Positions 28,101 to 37,000 of a stretch of DNA of 64,000 nt are shown here, in pieces. Both the position numbers and the translations under genes were made by a program. This DNA is from Lentisphaerota bacterium. GTDB taxonomy: Bacteria > Verrucomicrobiota > Lentisphaeria > Victivallales > Victivallaceae. The stretch lies in the NCBI GenBank assembly GCA_015061725.1, contig SUVX01000012.1, positions 1-64,000 of the forward strand, written 5' to 3'. The notes under the pieces are model-generated. The model was not told the DNA's origin. It worked only from the letters and a program-made list of their open reading frames with translations, and ran no database searches. Each line of letters starts with the position of its first letter. Positions within the stretch are counted from its first letter, which is position 1.

Positions 28101-28541
28101 CTCCGGCGAAACTCTGTTTCCCCAGCGGTTATGTTTAAAGGTCCGTATCTGATCAGGAACGGTGTGTTCTGTGGAAACTCCGGTCAGATTCAGTTCGCCG
28201 CTGAAATGCCATTTCCAGTTTTTGAAAGAACTGCTTTCATTACCGGGAACAAACAGCAAATCTTTTACGCCCCATTGCGGCAGATGGGGAGGCGTGTTTT
28301 CTGGAATTGTGATCCTGTTGTGATCGGTGATGGCAACGGCGTGAAATCCGCCCAGATCCCGCAGTTCTGTAAGTCTTTGCGCCGGAGGACGGTTTGAGTG
28401 GGTATCTTTTTTATTGAGCTGCGTATGGTTATGCGGAGAAAATTTTATCCGCCGTTTTTTTGCGGTATAAGGAGAATCCACAGTAAAGTCCTGCGCATGC
28501 AGAACACCCGCAAGAAGCAGAAAAAATAAAAATGCTCTCAT
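25167..28541 (-). CDS. Secreted PHP-domain / DUF4838 fusion protein
   Basis: A protein of about 1124 residues from the ATG at 28541 (GAGAGGGA upstream; signal MRAFLFFLLLAGVLHAQ). The N-terminal third is a PHP metal-hydrolase-like domain with the expected metal ligands: FSPHNHTQ (about 34-41), ITDHNR, VPGNESS, ILCHPNAN and TASDDSHNEP. From about residue 400 a GH67-N-like domain (DAFAAKELAEGLKKMTGADF, YGAAYAVYDLLEKHFGCLWL) leads into DUF4838 with MCYCKECQDLQKKY. The C-terminal 150 residues are a beta-sandwich. PHP domains usually cleave phosphoesters; here the domain is secreted, so it may instead be a metal-dependent esterase acting on decorated glycans. Last gene of the 32359-25167 run. Confidence 0.78.
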   Translation of the reverse strand: MRAFLFFLLLAGVLHAQDFTVDSPYTAKKRRIKFSPHNHTQLNKKDTHSNRPPAQRLTELRDLGGFHAVAITDHNRITIPENTPPHLPQWGVKDLLFVPGNESSSFKNWKWHFSGELNLTGVSTEHTVPDQIRTFKHNRWGNRVSPEQLIADLVREGVFVILCHPNANVHTRGWKGSGYTYDELDRIIGNPEKGYKPFPVQPYGMEVGNQNYDLYPRGNFRNAEAKWDYVLTRGYRYWGTASDDSHNEPRLAGWCSVYLDELTLPELMNNLKKGNFYASQGPEFKKIACDNKQFAIETYKPCRIEFIGANGQVLKAGRNVTKLAYTFSGFEKYVRVRISRHCPEVLPTYSGLPSMRSAWTQPVFIRRKNAFPAQKIVLAENGKTDYKIVLSTKGNEIDAFAAKELAEGLKKMTGADFTDAKAKKNIFIGISPKGVKWDLSDQASIIHVAENGDIYLYGDKLYGAAYAVYDLLEKHFGCLWLSGWGYSYYPEKKKLELASEVFVTRPAFEVRSLVLFFYADKEKASLYAFRNKQNNELYVRTKNKALRNYGNFRNLGGHNLSIVLPPGKHPGLPKNFNLKLPPGYKPECTDYFTAHPEFFSLDEKGKRVPNRQLCFSNKELRKVFTRNLMMLAESQKKRYQKNIIISVGLNDVMQNMCYCKECQDLQKKYRTPGGPLFDYMLELCPKYPDETFIISAYQRSQTQKPPYGIKRMPENLIITYCPIGGDYIDHLLGANNRPEMLDFYNWCQLSDRVWVWYYPNPYQNKLLDERFLIAPPVGNLDRIASDIRFMYKFGATGTMFEHDSCGTYQGGNFSELQAWVMHKLFENPEREVSDLVKQFTDAFYGPAAELMREFLNDLETERKKIISSGGRWWMYDGHYRYLTPRNLNRWSELFDKAEKLTTGTHNLHVRLARLGLDCAIVELMEPEEPARKGAPARLTRTINEVQKVRPIVFAPISKKLPAYLKSKEGVRINKNLPGHLRKLDPARLQVLAPVINDGNKKALVKDEISFTGKAVTESVDGKSFTFRITDKENPATDVKLVISQKNLHGADYRCIHFPKLVKLTPSTILYGPDRKILFNLGSVTNFDDASGRNINWRVNISLRSIKTKKGIQVFCDRVILQKMK

Positions 28542-28561
28542 TATTTCCCTCTCTTTCTGAA

Positions 28562-29377
28562 TCAGTAGTTGAAAGTTCTGCTCTGGAAAGATCCCTGGGG
28601 CGTAGACACCCACAGAGTGACAGTGGTCTGGTTGCTGCCGTCATTGACTTTGTATTCTTTTGCAGTATTTTCCCAGAACTCTCCCGGTCCCCAGGCGCCG
28701 ACGTGACCGTCAAAGCATCCGGCGTTCATCGTAGACTGGTGGGCGCCGGTATGAAATTTGCCGCCTGCCTCTTTTCGCATGTTTACGAAGTAAGTCTGAG
28801 TATCTGAAAACTGTGCCCGGGTGCTGCATCCGGCAAACATTGTCGCTGAATGGTTTTTGATGCGTTTCTGAAGAATAAAGTATGCCGTCTTGTCAGATTT
28901 GTAATTTTCTATTTTTCTATACAATTTCCCCGGCATCGTATTGCGGTTGCCGCCGAGACGCAGACCATAGGCGTATATATACCACGGATCAGCGTTGTCG
29001 TCGGGAACCGGATCGGGCGGATTCATTTTAGGACACATGATCATACGCCTGATTTTGTTTTTCCTGACTCCCGCTGTCGTCCCATTGAGATTGATGAAGG
29101 TAAAGGGCCACTTGTCGTCTTCATCGCTGCTCAAAATAATGCCGTTATTGTCGTTGGCATAACTTAAATAAATTTTCATCACCTGATTCAAGTTGTTTGA
29201 ACAGGTACTCTTTTTCGCCGCATCCCGCGCCTGAGCCAGCGCAGGCATGAGCATCGCCGCCAATATAGCGATGATGGCGATCACGACCAGCAGTTCTATG
29301 AGCGTAAATTTTAATGCTGCTTTGCAGTAAACTGATCCGGCAGGTGTCTGAATTTTTTGCATCCTGTTCATGTTCAT
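28562..29377 (-). CDS. Prepilin-type pseudopilin, H-X9-DG family
   Basis: A 271-residue protein. A 23-residue leader (ending AALK) precedes [19 protein letters not shown]. The C-terminus has [16 protein letters not shown], an exact H-X9-DG. AAGGAGAGAAT precedes the ATG. It lies 21 bases behind the FAD oxidoreductase and 20 bases before the PHP-DUF4838 gene, so it is surely co-transcribed. It carries no hairpin element. Confidence 0.92.
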   Translation of the reverse strand: MNMNRMQKIQTPAGSVYCKAALKFTLIELLVVIAIIAILAAMLMPALAQARDAAKKSTCSNNLNQVMKIYLSYANDNNGIILSSDEDDKWPFTFINLNGTTAGVRKNKIRRMIMCPKMNPPDPVPDDNADPWYIYAYGLRLGGNRNTMPGKLYRKIENYKSDKTAYFILQKRIKNHSATMFAGCSTRAQFSDTQTYFVNMRKEAGGKFHTGAHQSTMNAGCFDGHVGAWGPGEFWENTAKEYKVNDGSNQTTVTLWVSTPQGSFQSRTFNY

Positions 29378-29398
29378 ATTCTCTCCTTGATTTAGAAT

Positions 29399-30760
29399 TT
29401 ATAAACGGGCGCCGAATTTTTTCAGCAATTCCCTGACTTCAATACCGTCGATTTTGTCCGGCGTTGTGTTGCGCAAGGCAGCAAGCGCGGCACCGATTCC
29501 TGCCCCCTGTCCTATGGATATGGCGGTCGGCATGATCCGCAGACTGCTGTGGACAGCCACATCCGCTGAGACTGGACGTCCGCCGACTGTCAGATTGATC
29601 CTGTTTGCCGGAACCACACAACGGTAGGGAATCTCATAAAATGTTCCGGGTTCAAGATGGGCATATGTCGTTCCCTCTCCCCAGGGGGAGTGGATATCCA
29701 CATTGTATGAACACCGGGCAATGGCATCCTGAAAATGTTTTGCTGCTTTGAAATCATCCAGGACAAGCTGATAAATACCGGTGATACGGCGGCTTTCCCG
29801 GACACCGATCTGAATTGCCATAGACATCAGTCTTGCCTCTGCAAATTCCGGATGATCGCTCCTCAACCAGTTGATTATTTCCCGCATCTGCCGTCTGCCC
29901 TCAATTTCAGCGGCAGACAGATCTGCGCCGCAGGTTCCATCCAGTCCAATGACCCTGGTCATATTAAAATGCAGGGTGTTTTCGTCTGCAATTTGGAAGG
30001 GAAAGATCAAAACATTCTCCCTGGGAGATTTGATCCTCCCGCTTTTCCGGGCTGCAACATAGGATTCGTTGAGTTTCGTGCGCCAGTTGATATCGTAAAA
30101 TTTGCTGCCGTCCGGTGCCTGGATAAAGGGGATCTTCACATGTGATAGTTTGAAACACAAAGTCATCGGCTGGCAGCCGCCGCGTTCATCGCCCTGTTCA
30201 AAAGGACACCCCGCCATGGCCGCAAGATGCCCGTCTCCGGTACAGTCTGCAAATGTTTTGCCGCAAACTTTTCCGAAGCCGCAGCGGGTATGACAGATCA
30301 CCGCCGAAATATTACCGTCAGCATTTTTTTCCACTCCGACAGCCGTGTGATGATAAAGAATTTTGACTCCGGCAGCAAGGAGCATATCTTCCGCCCCGAG
30401 TGCTGCCGCCTCTTTGTTGATGGAACGGCAGGAGTAGTCATAAGGATTTATCACATCGTTGACAATACAATGCGGCAGATATTTTTTCATCGCTTCCAGC
30501 CACTGCCCGTAGACTGGATGATCCAGAGATTCGCTGTCGACATGACTGATCATAAAAGGGTGGACTTCTCCAATAGACGCCATGCCGCCCGGCACGCCGT
30601 ATTCTTCAATCACCAAAACACTTGCACCGCACCATGCTGCGGCAAGTGCAGCACCAAGTCCTCCGGGACCGGCTCCGGCAATGACCACATCAGCTTCCCC
30701 GAACAAAGGCAGATCGGCGGAACCGTAGGGAACACCCCTCACTGATTTTTTACTTTCCAT
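29399..30760 (-). CDS. FAD-dependent oxidoreductase (PF12831-like)
   Basis: A protein of 453 residues from MESKKS at 30760. The Rossmann FAD motif is VVIAGAGPGGLGAALAAAWCG near the N-terminus, with FADCTGDGHLAAMAGCPFEQGD in the middle and a C-terminal SIGQGAGIGAALA closing motif. Proteins of this family oxidise or dehydrogenate diverse small molecules and often sit beside glycosidase genes; the substrate is unknown. The longer open frame to 30877 would overlap the upstream lipoprotein gene and is not preferred. No signal peptide, so cytoplasmic. Confidence 0.82.
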   Translation of the reverse strand: MESKKSVRGVPYGSADLPLFGEADVVIAGAGPGGLGAALAAAWCGASVLVIEEYGVPGGMASIGEVHPFMISHVDSESLDHPVYGQWLEAMKKYLPHCIVNDVINPYDYSCRSINKEAAALGAEDMLLAAGVKILYHHTAVGVEKNADGNISAVICHTRCGFGKVCGKTFADCTGDGHLAAMAGCPFEQGDERGGCQPMTLCFKLSHVKIPFIQAPDGSKFYDINWRTKLNESYVAARKSGRIKSPRENVLIFPFQIADENTLHFNMTRVIGLDGTCGADLSAAEIEGRRQMREIINWLRSDHPEFAEARLMSMAIQIGVRESRRITGIYQLVLDDFKAAKHFQDAIARCSYNVDIHSPWGEGTTYAHLEPGTFYEIPYRCVVPANRINLTVGGRPVSADVAVHSSLRIMPTAISIGQGAGIGAALAALRNTTPDKIDGIEVRELLKKFGARL

Positions 30761-30791
30761 TTTTTTACTGAAATCCTCTCTGAGCCAGATG

Positions 30792-31271
30792 TTATAATAT
30801 GATATTTTCCAAGATCTTGCCGCTGTCTCCGGTCGAGCGGGGATGATCCGCCCCTTCAAGAACGGCGCTGCCTTCACCGATGATATGGATATCCGTCAAC
30901 AGTTCAACGGAACTTTTGCCGGGCTGACAGTTGGCACTGCGTATCCAGTTATCACGGGAAAGATCTGAAAGTTTTATTTTACAGTTATTTATATACAGTG
31001 TCGTATTTCCGGGAACTGAAATGGCAGAATCAATCAGCCAGTACTCCCGATTGGAAACAGCATCCGGTCTGCGCCGGGAAATGCGGCAGATACCGCCGTA
31101 TTTCTGAGCATCCCGCAATGCGGCATTGATCCGCTCTATATCACTGCCGGAATAATTGTTGGGATCGGTAAAGAGCGCTGCATCCGGACGGGATACGCAT
31201 GAAGTAAAAAGCATGATCACGGCAGCTGCTGAAATCACTTTTTCAATTGATTTGACAATAAACATTTTCAT
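30792..31271 (-). pseudogene. Truncated lipoprotein: N-terminal part of a right-handed beta-helix protein
   Basis: About 159 residues with a lipoprotein signal (VIMLFTSC). The following text (SDIERINAALRDAQKYGG, YWLIDSAISVPGNTTLYINN) matches the opening of pectate-lyase/GH28-type beta-helix proteins of 400-500 residues. The frame stops after TGDSGKILENIIL, just where the helical repeats should begin. The FAD oxidoreductase starts 31 bases later. I read this as a 3'-truncated gene, though a short functional lipoprotein cannot be excluded. The start overlaps the end of the regulator (two-base gap), so translation would be coupled. Confidence 0.6.
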
Positions 31272-31273
31272 TA

Positions 31274-32359
31274 TTATAACAACTCCCTGTTCAACATGGA
31301 CCGGCGGATTTCCAGCTCCGCCGGGATCCTGACGACATGAATACAATCTGTCGGATAATCAATCAGATAACGCAGCAGTTTCACAGCTTCAGAAGTCACT
31401 TTTTCCACCGGAGCATATACCGAAGATATCAAGGGTTCCGGAGCAAATCTGAAGCCCTGAGACTCCCGGTTTTCGCAGCTGACAAGACGGTAGTCTCTGC
31501 CCGGATGCATATCTTCAAGAGTCAAAGCACTGATCAGATTGGCAGCGATCCCGTCCTGCGCCGTAAAAATCATGGTATTCTGCATTTTTCTACAGTACAC
31601 CCGGACATAACGGTAACATTCATTGGCAAGAGATAAAGAATCCAGCTCAACGATTTGAATATTTTCTCCGGAAACACCTTGCTCCATAAGGGCCTGTTTC
31701 CACAGATAAGCAACATTCCAACTGTGAGGTTCGCAGAAAATGACCGGATTTTGAATTTCGCTTTTCCGGACATGTTTCAATGTTAATCGCATTCCCGGGA
31801 GCAGATCGATGCACACCTGCGGCACCGGAAAATTATATTCGGTCAGCTGCCTGAAAATGACAAAGGGTTTTCTTGTCTTTTTCAGCAGTTCGAGCGTGTA
31901 AGGATCAACATAATTGCGTGAAATCAGAACGCCGTCGAGAAATTTGAGTTTTTCAAGAGCGCTTTTTTCATCAAGCAGTTCCTGATATGGAAACAACTGA
32001 ACTGTATACCCCCAGCTGCGCAGGCTGGTCAGAGTATTGCTGATCTGAAGCTTGATCGCCTGATGCATACTTTCGGCGACAGGACCGATAACATCTGATT
32101 CCAGCAGACCGATGCTGAGGCGCTTGGAGTGTCCGTCTTTGCGGATATAAGTTCCGCTGCCCTGTATACGGTAAAGCAGTCCCTCTCTGACCAGAATTTT
32201 TTCCGCAGCATGGACCGTCGGCGTGGAAACATTCAATCTCCGGGCAATATCCGTTGCAGAAGATATCCGCTGCCCATGCTTCAAATGAATGTCGGATATC
32301 TCATCCCTGAGTATATCTGCCACTTTTTGGATCTTATTTCTTTTTTCTGTTTCTTCCAT
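31274..32359 (-). CDS. GntR-HTH / LacI-type sensor transcriptional regulator
   Basis: A 361-residue protein from the ATG at 32359. GntR winged helix in about 1-75 (ISSATDIARRLNVSTPTVHA), then a LacI-type sugar-binding sensor fold (SIGLLESDVIGP, DGVLISRNY, ALTLEDMHPGRDYRLVSCEN, VRIPAELEIRRS). It is a paralogue in architecture of the regulator at 21152. It is first in the 32359-25167 operon and so probably autoregulated. Confidence 0.85.
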   Translation of the reverse strand: MEETEKRNKIQKVADILRDEISDIHLKHGQRISSATDIARRLNVSTPTVHAAEKILVREGLLYRIQGSGTYIRKDGHSKRLSIGLLESDVIGPVAESMHQAIKLQISNTLTSLRSWGYTVQLFPYQELLDEKSALEKLKFLDGVLISRNYVDPYTLELLKKTRKPFVIFRQLTEYNFPVPQVCIDLLPGMRLTLKHVRKSEIQNPVIFCEPHSWNVAYLWKQALMEQGVSGENIQIVELDSLSLANECYRYVRVYCRKMQNTMIFTAQDGIAANLISALTLEDMHPGRDYRLVSCENRESQGFRFAPEPLISSVYAPVEKVTSEAVKLLRYLIDYPTDCIHVVRIPAELEIRRSMLNRELL

Positions 32360-32390
32360 GTTGCCAAATCCCCACCGGTCTTTCACTCAA

Positions 32391-32419
32391 AATATATCTA
32401 AAAAAACAACCATTGTCAA
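32391..32419 (-). promoter_or_regulatory. Strong predicted promoter of the regulator-FAD-pseudopilin-PHP operon
   Basis: On the minus strand TTGACA (32419-32414), 17 bases, TATATT (32396-32391): a near-consensus housekeeping promoter 32 bases before the ATG at 32359. Confidence 0.65.
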
Positions 32420-32425
32420 TACTTG

Positions 32426-32444
32426 TTCGGAAAAACATACCGAA
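32426..32444. promoter_or_regulatory. Inverted repeat next to the -35, candidate operator
   Basis: TTCGG (32426-32430) and CCGAA (32440-32444) are separated by nine bases, six bases upstream of the leftward -35. It is a plausible binding site for the GntR/LacI-type regulator encoded downstream. Confidence 0.35.
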
Positions 32445-32489
32445 TATATGGTCAAAAAAAAGAAAATTTAATTTTATATCTCTGAAAAA

Positions 32490-32499
32490 TTGTATACAA
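32490..32499. promoter_or_regulatory. TTGTATACAA palindrome, candidate operator
   Basis: A 10-base perfect palindrome in the divergent gap. Its half-site TTGTA resembles the half-sites of AraR, a GntR/LacI chimeric repressor, although the spacing is shorter than in AraR boxes. Confidence 0.3.
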
Positions 32500-32689
32500 A
32501 GTCATAAATCTTCAACATTTCCGCTATTTGCCCGAGCTCTTTTTTATTGTGCAGGAAACAGGCGGTAGTCCCCGGATTGTTTAAAAAGTCATAAAAGATA
32601 CTCTTGAGATATTTCTGTCCGGTGCTTCATTTTTTGAAATATTTTCTGCTCAAATCCGGAAACGGCAAAATCACATTTCTTTTCAACTG

Positions 32690-32718
32690 TTGCAATATCG
32701 GATGAATGCGGATATATT
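32690..32718 (+). promoter_or_regulatory. Predicted promoter of the GH28 gene
   Basis: TTGCAA (32690-32695), 17 bases, TATATT (32713-32718), 34 bases before the ATG at 32752. Confidence 0.5.
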
Positions 32719-32751
32719 ATTTTCAAACGCCAAAAATAAGGAATCAGAAAT

Positions 32752-33930
32752 ATGGATTACATCGTTACTGAAAAAAACGGTTCCGCCATCCAGCGGGCAA
32801 TCGACACGGCGGCTGCGGCAGGCGGCGGAAGGGTGGTTCCGGAGCCGGGTGTTTATCCCTCCGGAACAATCTGTCTTAAAAGCAATGTTGAACTGCACCT
32901 TTCTGCCGGGGTTGTCATTCTCGGACATCCGTCAGCAGATATGTATGAAGATTTTATCCCTGCCGGATTGGAAAAAGTTGCGCCCGAAAACAGCCGCAAG
33001 TGTCTTATCGCCTGTGACCGCTGTGAAAATATTTCCATTACAGGACAGGGCGTCATTGACGGACAGGGTCCGGAATATTACGATAAAGAAAACTTTATCT
33101 TCGGCCGTTTCTGGGCGAAAAAGGATATGCCCCGTCCGCGCCTTGTTCAGTTTTACAAGTGTTCCAATATCCTGCTTTCGGGCATAACACTTCTCAACTC
33201 TCCCGGCTGGACCTGCTGGCTGGTCGATTGCGAAGATATACATGTTACGGCGATCCGCATTATCGGAGATCACCGCATGATCAACAATGACGGCATCGAC
33301 TTTGACAGCTGCCGCCGGGTAACGGTCAGCGATTCATTTTTTGAAACCGGCGACGACAGTCTGGTCCTCCGGGCGATCAGAAAAAATGACACCGAAGCGG
33401 CGATATGCGAAGATGTGACCGTTACCAACTGTGTTCTCAACAGCGCCTGTCAGGGTATCCGCCTGGGCTGTCCCAGTGATGATACGATCCGCAACTGCTC
33501 TTTCAGCCGGCTCAACATCAAAAGTAAAGGAGTGGGGATTTTAAGTCAGCACCCTTATCACTATCTGCGGAGCAATTGCCGCGGATACATGGATATAAGC
33601 AGTCTGTCCTTTGACAATATCGTGATCGAATCGGAATCCTCCCCGATTGCCATTGTCTGCGATCCGGGCATCACACTCAGAGGGATCAAAAATTTTCAGT
33701 TTTCCAACATCAGGATCAATGCGAAACATCCGGTCACTTTAGAGGGCAATGTTTCGACGATCCTTGAAAACATCGGTTTTCACCAGGTTTCAGGCGTCAT
33801 TTCCCGTGAAACGCCGCTGGTGACAAAGTTTGTCCGTGACCTTGAACTGGACCACTTCAAAATTTCTGCCGCAACCGGAGAACCTGAAGTTTTTGCCCGT
33901 AAAAAAGGTTCAAGCTGGGAAACAGAATAA
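32752..33930 (+). CDS. GH28-like polygalacturonase-family protein, cytoplasmic
   Basis: A 392-residue right-handed beta-helix protein without a signal peptide. Family 28 motifs are partly kept: NNDG at 178-181 (canonical NTDG) and GDD at 200-202, supplying the catalytic aspartates. The position of the canonical GHG holds CQGIRLG (233-239), so the usual histidine is missing. It may act on an oligogalacturonide-like or rhamnogalacturonan fragment inside the cell, or be altered in mechanism. AAGGA lies eight bases before the ATG. It is divergent from the regulator at 32359. Confidence 0.8.
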   Translation: MDYIVTEKNGSAIQRAIDTAAAAGGGRVVPEPGVYPSGTICLKSNVELHLSAGVVILGHPSADMYEDFIPAGLEKVAPENSRKCLIACDRCENISITGQGVIDGQGPEYYDKENFIFGRFWAKKDMPRPRLVQFYKCSNILLSGITLLNSPGWTCWLVDCEDIHVTAIRIIGDHRMINNDGIDFDSCRRVTVSDSFFETGDDSLVLRAIRKNDTEAAICEDVTVTNCVLNSACQGIRLGCPSDDTIRNCSFSRLNIKSKGVGILSQHPYHYLRSNCRGYMDISSLSFDNIVIESESSPIAIVCDPGITLRGIKNFQFSNIRINAKHPVTLEGNVSTILENIGFHQVSGVISRETPLVTKFVRDLELDHFKISAATGEPEVFARKKGSSWETE

Positions 33931-33937
33931 TATTCTC

Positions 33938-33966
33938 TTGACAAAGTTCCTTTTAAGAGGTACAGT
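33938..33966 (+). promoter_or_regulatory. Predicted promoter of the LamG/DUF6259-pseudopilin-DUF1549 operon
   Basis: A consensus TTGACA (33938-33943), 17 bases, TACAGT (33961-33966), about 50 bases before the ATG at 34019. Confidence 0.55.
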
Positions 33967-34018
33967 ATAAGAGTGTATTTTTTAATAAAAGGATTTGTTT
34001 AACAAAGGGATATCGCAG

Positions 34019-37000
34019 ATGAATTTGAAAAACAGAATCACCTTTTTATGCTGTTTGTTCTGCTGTATGCTTGCGGCAGTTGATTTTTCAGGGAAACAGT
34101 TGAATCTCCACGGAAAAGCGCAGGAGAAAAACGGCGTGATTACCCTTGACGGCAAGTCCGCGTATGTAACACTTAAAGGAACGGAGGATTGGAACATCAC
34201 CCCTTCGGGACTGTCTTTCGGCTGTGCGGTCAAGCTGACGCCTCCGGCTGCTGCCAAACATAAAAAAATGCCTTTCAATATGGTGTTTTCAAAAGGCGGA
34301 AACAACTTCATCGCCGCTTATTACGGACGCAACGGCATGTATACCAATATCTGGTCAAAAAAGACCAAAAAGTCCGCCGCGCCGATGATCGTCAATTTCA
34401 AGCCTGAATTCGGCACATGGTTCTATATGGTCGTCACCTTTGAGCATCACAACGACGTGGGACAGGGCGATGTCGGATATATCACCACGCTCTACATCAA
34501 CGGCAGCCGTATCGGACGGCAGAAGCATCAGGGGTTGATTCCCGCTGCGGATAAAGCTCTGCTTGAAATCGGCAAAGGCTGGGGCGGTCCCTGGTTCATG
34601 TGCGGTCAAGTCGGAGAAATCCGCGCCGATAAGCGTGTCTGGACTGAAGATGAAATCGCCTCTTTTACCGATAACAGCAAACTTGTCAATGCCGTTTCTG
34701 CCAAAAAAGTCAATCCCGCGCTTGATAAGTACAAAGCGTTTTCCCCCGCCGGAAAATGGTATTTGCAGTCGCTCCACCGTCTGCCTGCAAAGCGGGGTAT
34801 CGCCGCGGCTGAAAAGTTGAAAAAAGCCTTTTCTTTCAAGGATGGAAAAGCTTTTATCCGTGAAGCGAAAAAACTTGATAAAGAATTGTATCTTGTTGTC
34901 AAACCAGAAGTTCTGATTCTTTTTGACAGACTTTCAGGACAGGGTGAACCATTGCTTGGCATGTATGACAGAGCAAGCGGAAAATCCGTCCTTGAAGATC
35001 AGCTTTTCGGTTGGAAACTTCAGGGTGTCTGGAGCAGGAAAAAGCGGGATATCCTTTCAGCTGAACAGAATTACAGAATTGTTTCCGCTTCTGCTGATAA
35101 AGTTGTTGCCGTCTGGCAGGTGAAGAGTCCCGTTAAACTTGAAGTAAAAGTTGTTTATACGCTTGAAAAGAACGGATTGGGTGCCTCTCTTGCCGTAAAA
35201 AATCAGACGGACAACTTTTTGCTGACCCGCGTGACCTTTCCGCAGACCCGGACGCCGCGTCTGGGAAAAGATGATGCGTTTCTCTATCCTTTTCAGTGCG
35301 GTGCATTGGTTCATAATCCCACGAAAAACAGTTTCAAGCGCGGACAGAACGGACGTTACCCCGGCAACAGTATGACCATGCAGTTTTCTGCTTATTACGG
35401 AGACGGCAGAGGCGTATTTCTCGGCTGGGAAGACCCCATCGGTACGGTCAAGGATTTTCAGGCGACCGGCAAACGCAACGGTATGGAGTTTCAATGGGAA
35501 CAGAATGCTGTGATTCCGCTGGATAAAGTCAACGGCGGCAATGATTATGCCAGTCCCGGCAGAGTCGTGTTCAAAACTTATGCGGGCAAATGGTTTGAGG
35601 CCTGTCAGATGCACAAAGCATGGGCTGTCAATAAATCCGCATGGAAAATGACTCTGCCCCGCAAAAATACGCCCAAGTGGTATCAGGATATCCCTGTCAA
35701 CATCTCTTTGCTCACGCCCCGCGAAGATCTGGCAAAATCAGCTTATGCCCAGTTGATGTATCTGCGTAAATATCTGGATCTTCCTGTATTCAGTTCTGTC
35801 TACGGCTGGCAGGACAGCAATCTGGGCAGCTGGCCGGTTTTCCGTCCCAAAAAATTTATTCCGGAGTTGTTCCGCAATATGCAGGCTGCCGGATGTTATC
35901 CCGAACCCTATACTGACCCCATGCTGTGGGATGTTATGGATGGCCCCAACCGCAAAAGCGACTGGCGCTGGAGCAGTCACGGCAAAAAATTTGCTGTCAA
36001 ACTTGCCAATGGCGATATTCCCTTTGAACATTATGCCGGGGGAACGCAATACGGGGTCATGTGTCCCAATTCTTCCGGTTGGCGCAGGGAACTTGAAAAT
36101 ATGATCATGGGCGTGAGTAAACTCACCAATGCCATTTACCACGATGAACTTATGACCGTTCAGGGCTACTGCTGCTGGGATAAGAGTCACGGACACCCGC
36201 TCAATGACCCTGCCGGCTGGCTCACCCGCGGATTCCGTCCGATGTATGAAAAGTTCCGCAAGGTGATTCCCGGTTCCATTCATGCCTCTGAAGAAGTTTC
36301 CGAACCCTGGCTGGATTTGTTTGACAGCGGACACGTCTGGCGCTGGACTTTCAACGGACAGATCCCCGCATTTCAGGCTGTTTACGGCGGCAGAATTCAG
36401 TATACCAGTTTGAATTATGATTCTCACAGCCATGGTTCCTACGCCTCCAACTTTGCAAAAATGGCAAATCAGCTGGTGACGGGACAGAAACTCGGACGTT
36501 TTTATCCCGGCGAACTTGAAAAAGCCGATGCCAAACGTCTTTTCCTCAAAAAACTGGCTCATCTGCGCTGGGCGTTGAATGATTATTTCAATGCCGGAGA
36601 TATGCTTTCTCCGGTTGAATTTGCCCGTCCTCTGCCGCTTATGACCACCGCCTGGGGTACCAGTCTGCCGCAGACAGAGGATGTGACTCTGCCCAAAGTC
36701 GCCTCAGGCTCTTACCGTCTCAAAGGTACGGATATTTTCATTTTCATCAACTCCACAAATTCTGTTCAGACGGTTGAACCGAAAATTTCCGGAAAGGCAT
36801 TGCTTTGTGCGGAGGGTGCTTCAAAAGTTGTTCCCTTCAATGGCAAAGTTGTCCTCGAGGGGTATCAGTCTGCGGTGATTGTCAAAAATTCCCGCAAAGA
36901 GGCTGAACGTCTGCAGAAAACGCTTTTGAAAATTTCAAAGTTTGATGCGGGTGAGGACTTCTCAAAAGTTTTCGGATTCAAAGAACACCGCCTGATTAAA

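Larger units (their letters stand above)
32360..32751. other. 392-base divergent intergenic region
   Basis: AT-rich gap between the leftward regulator operon and the rightward GH28 gene, with one promoter in each direction and two inverted repeats (separate entries). Nothing gene-like was seen between 32500 and 32690. Confidence 0.6.
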
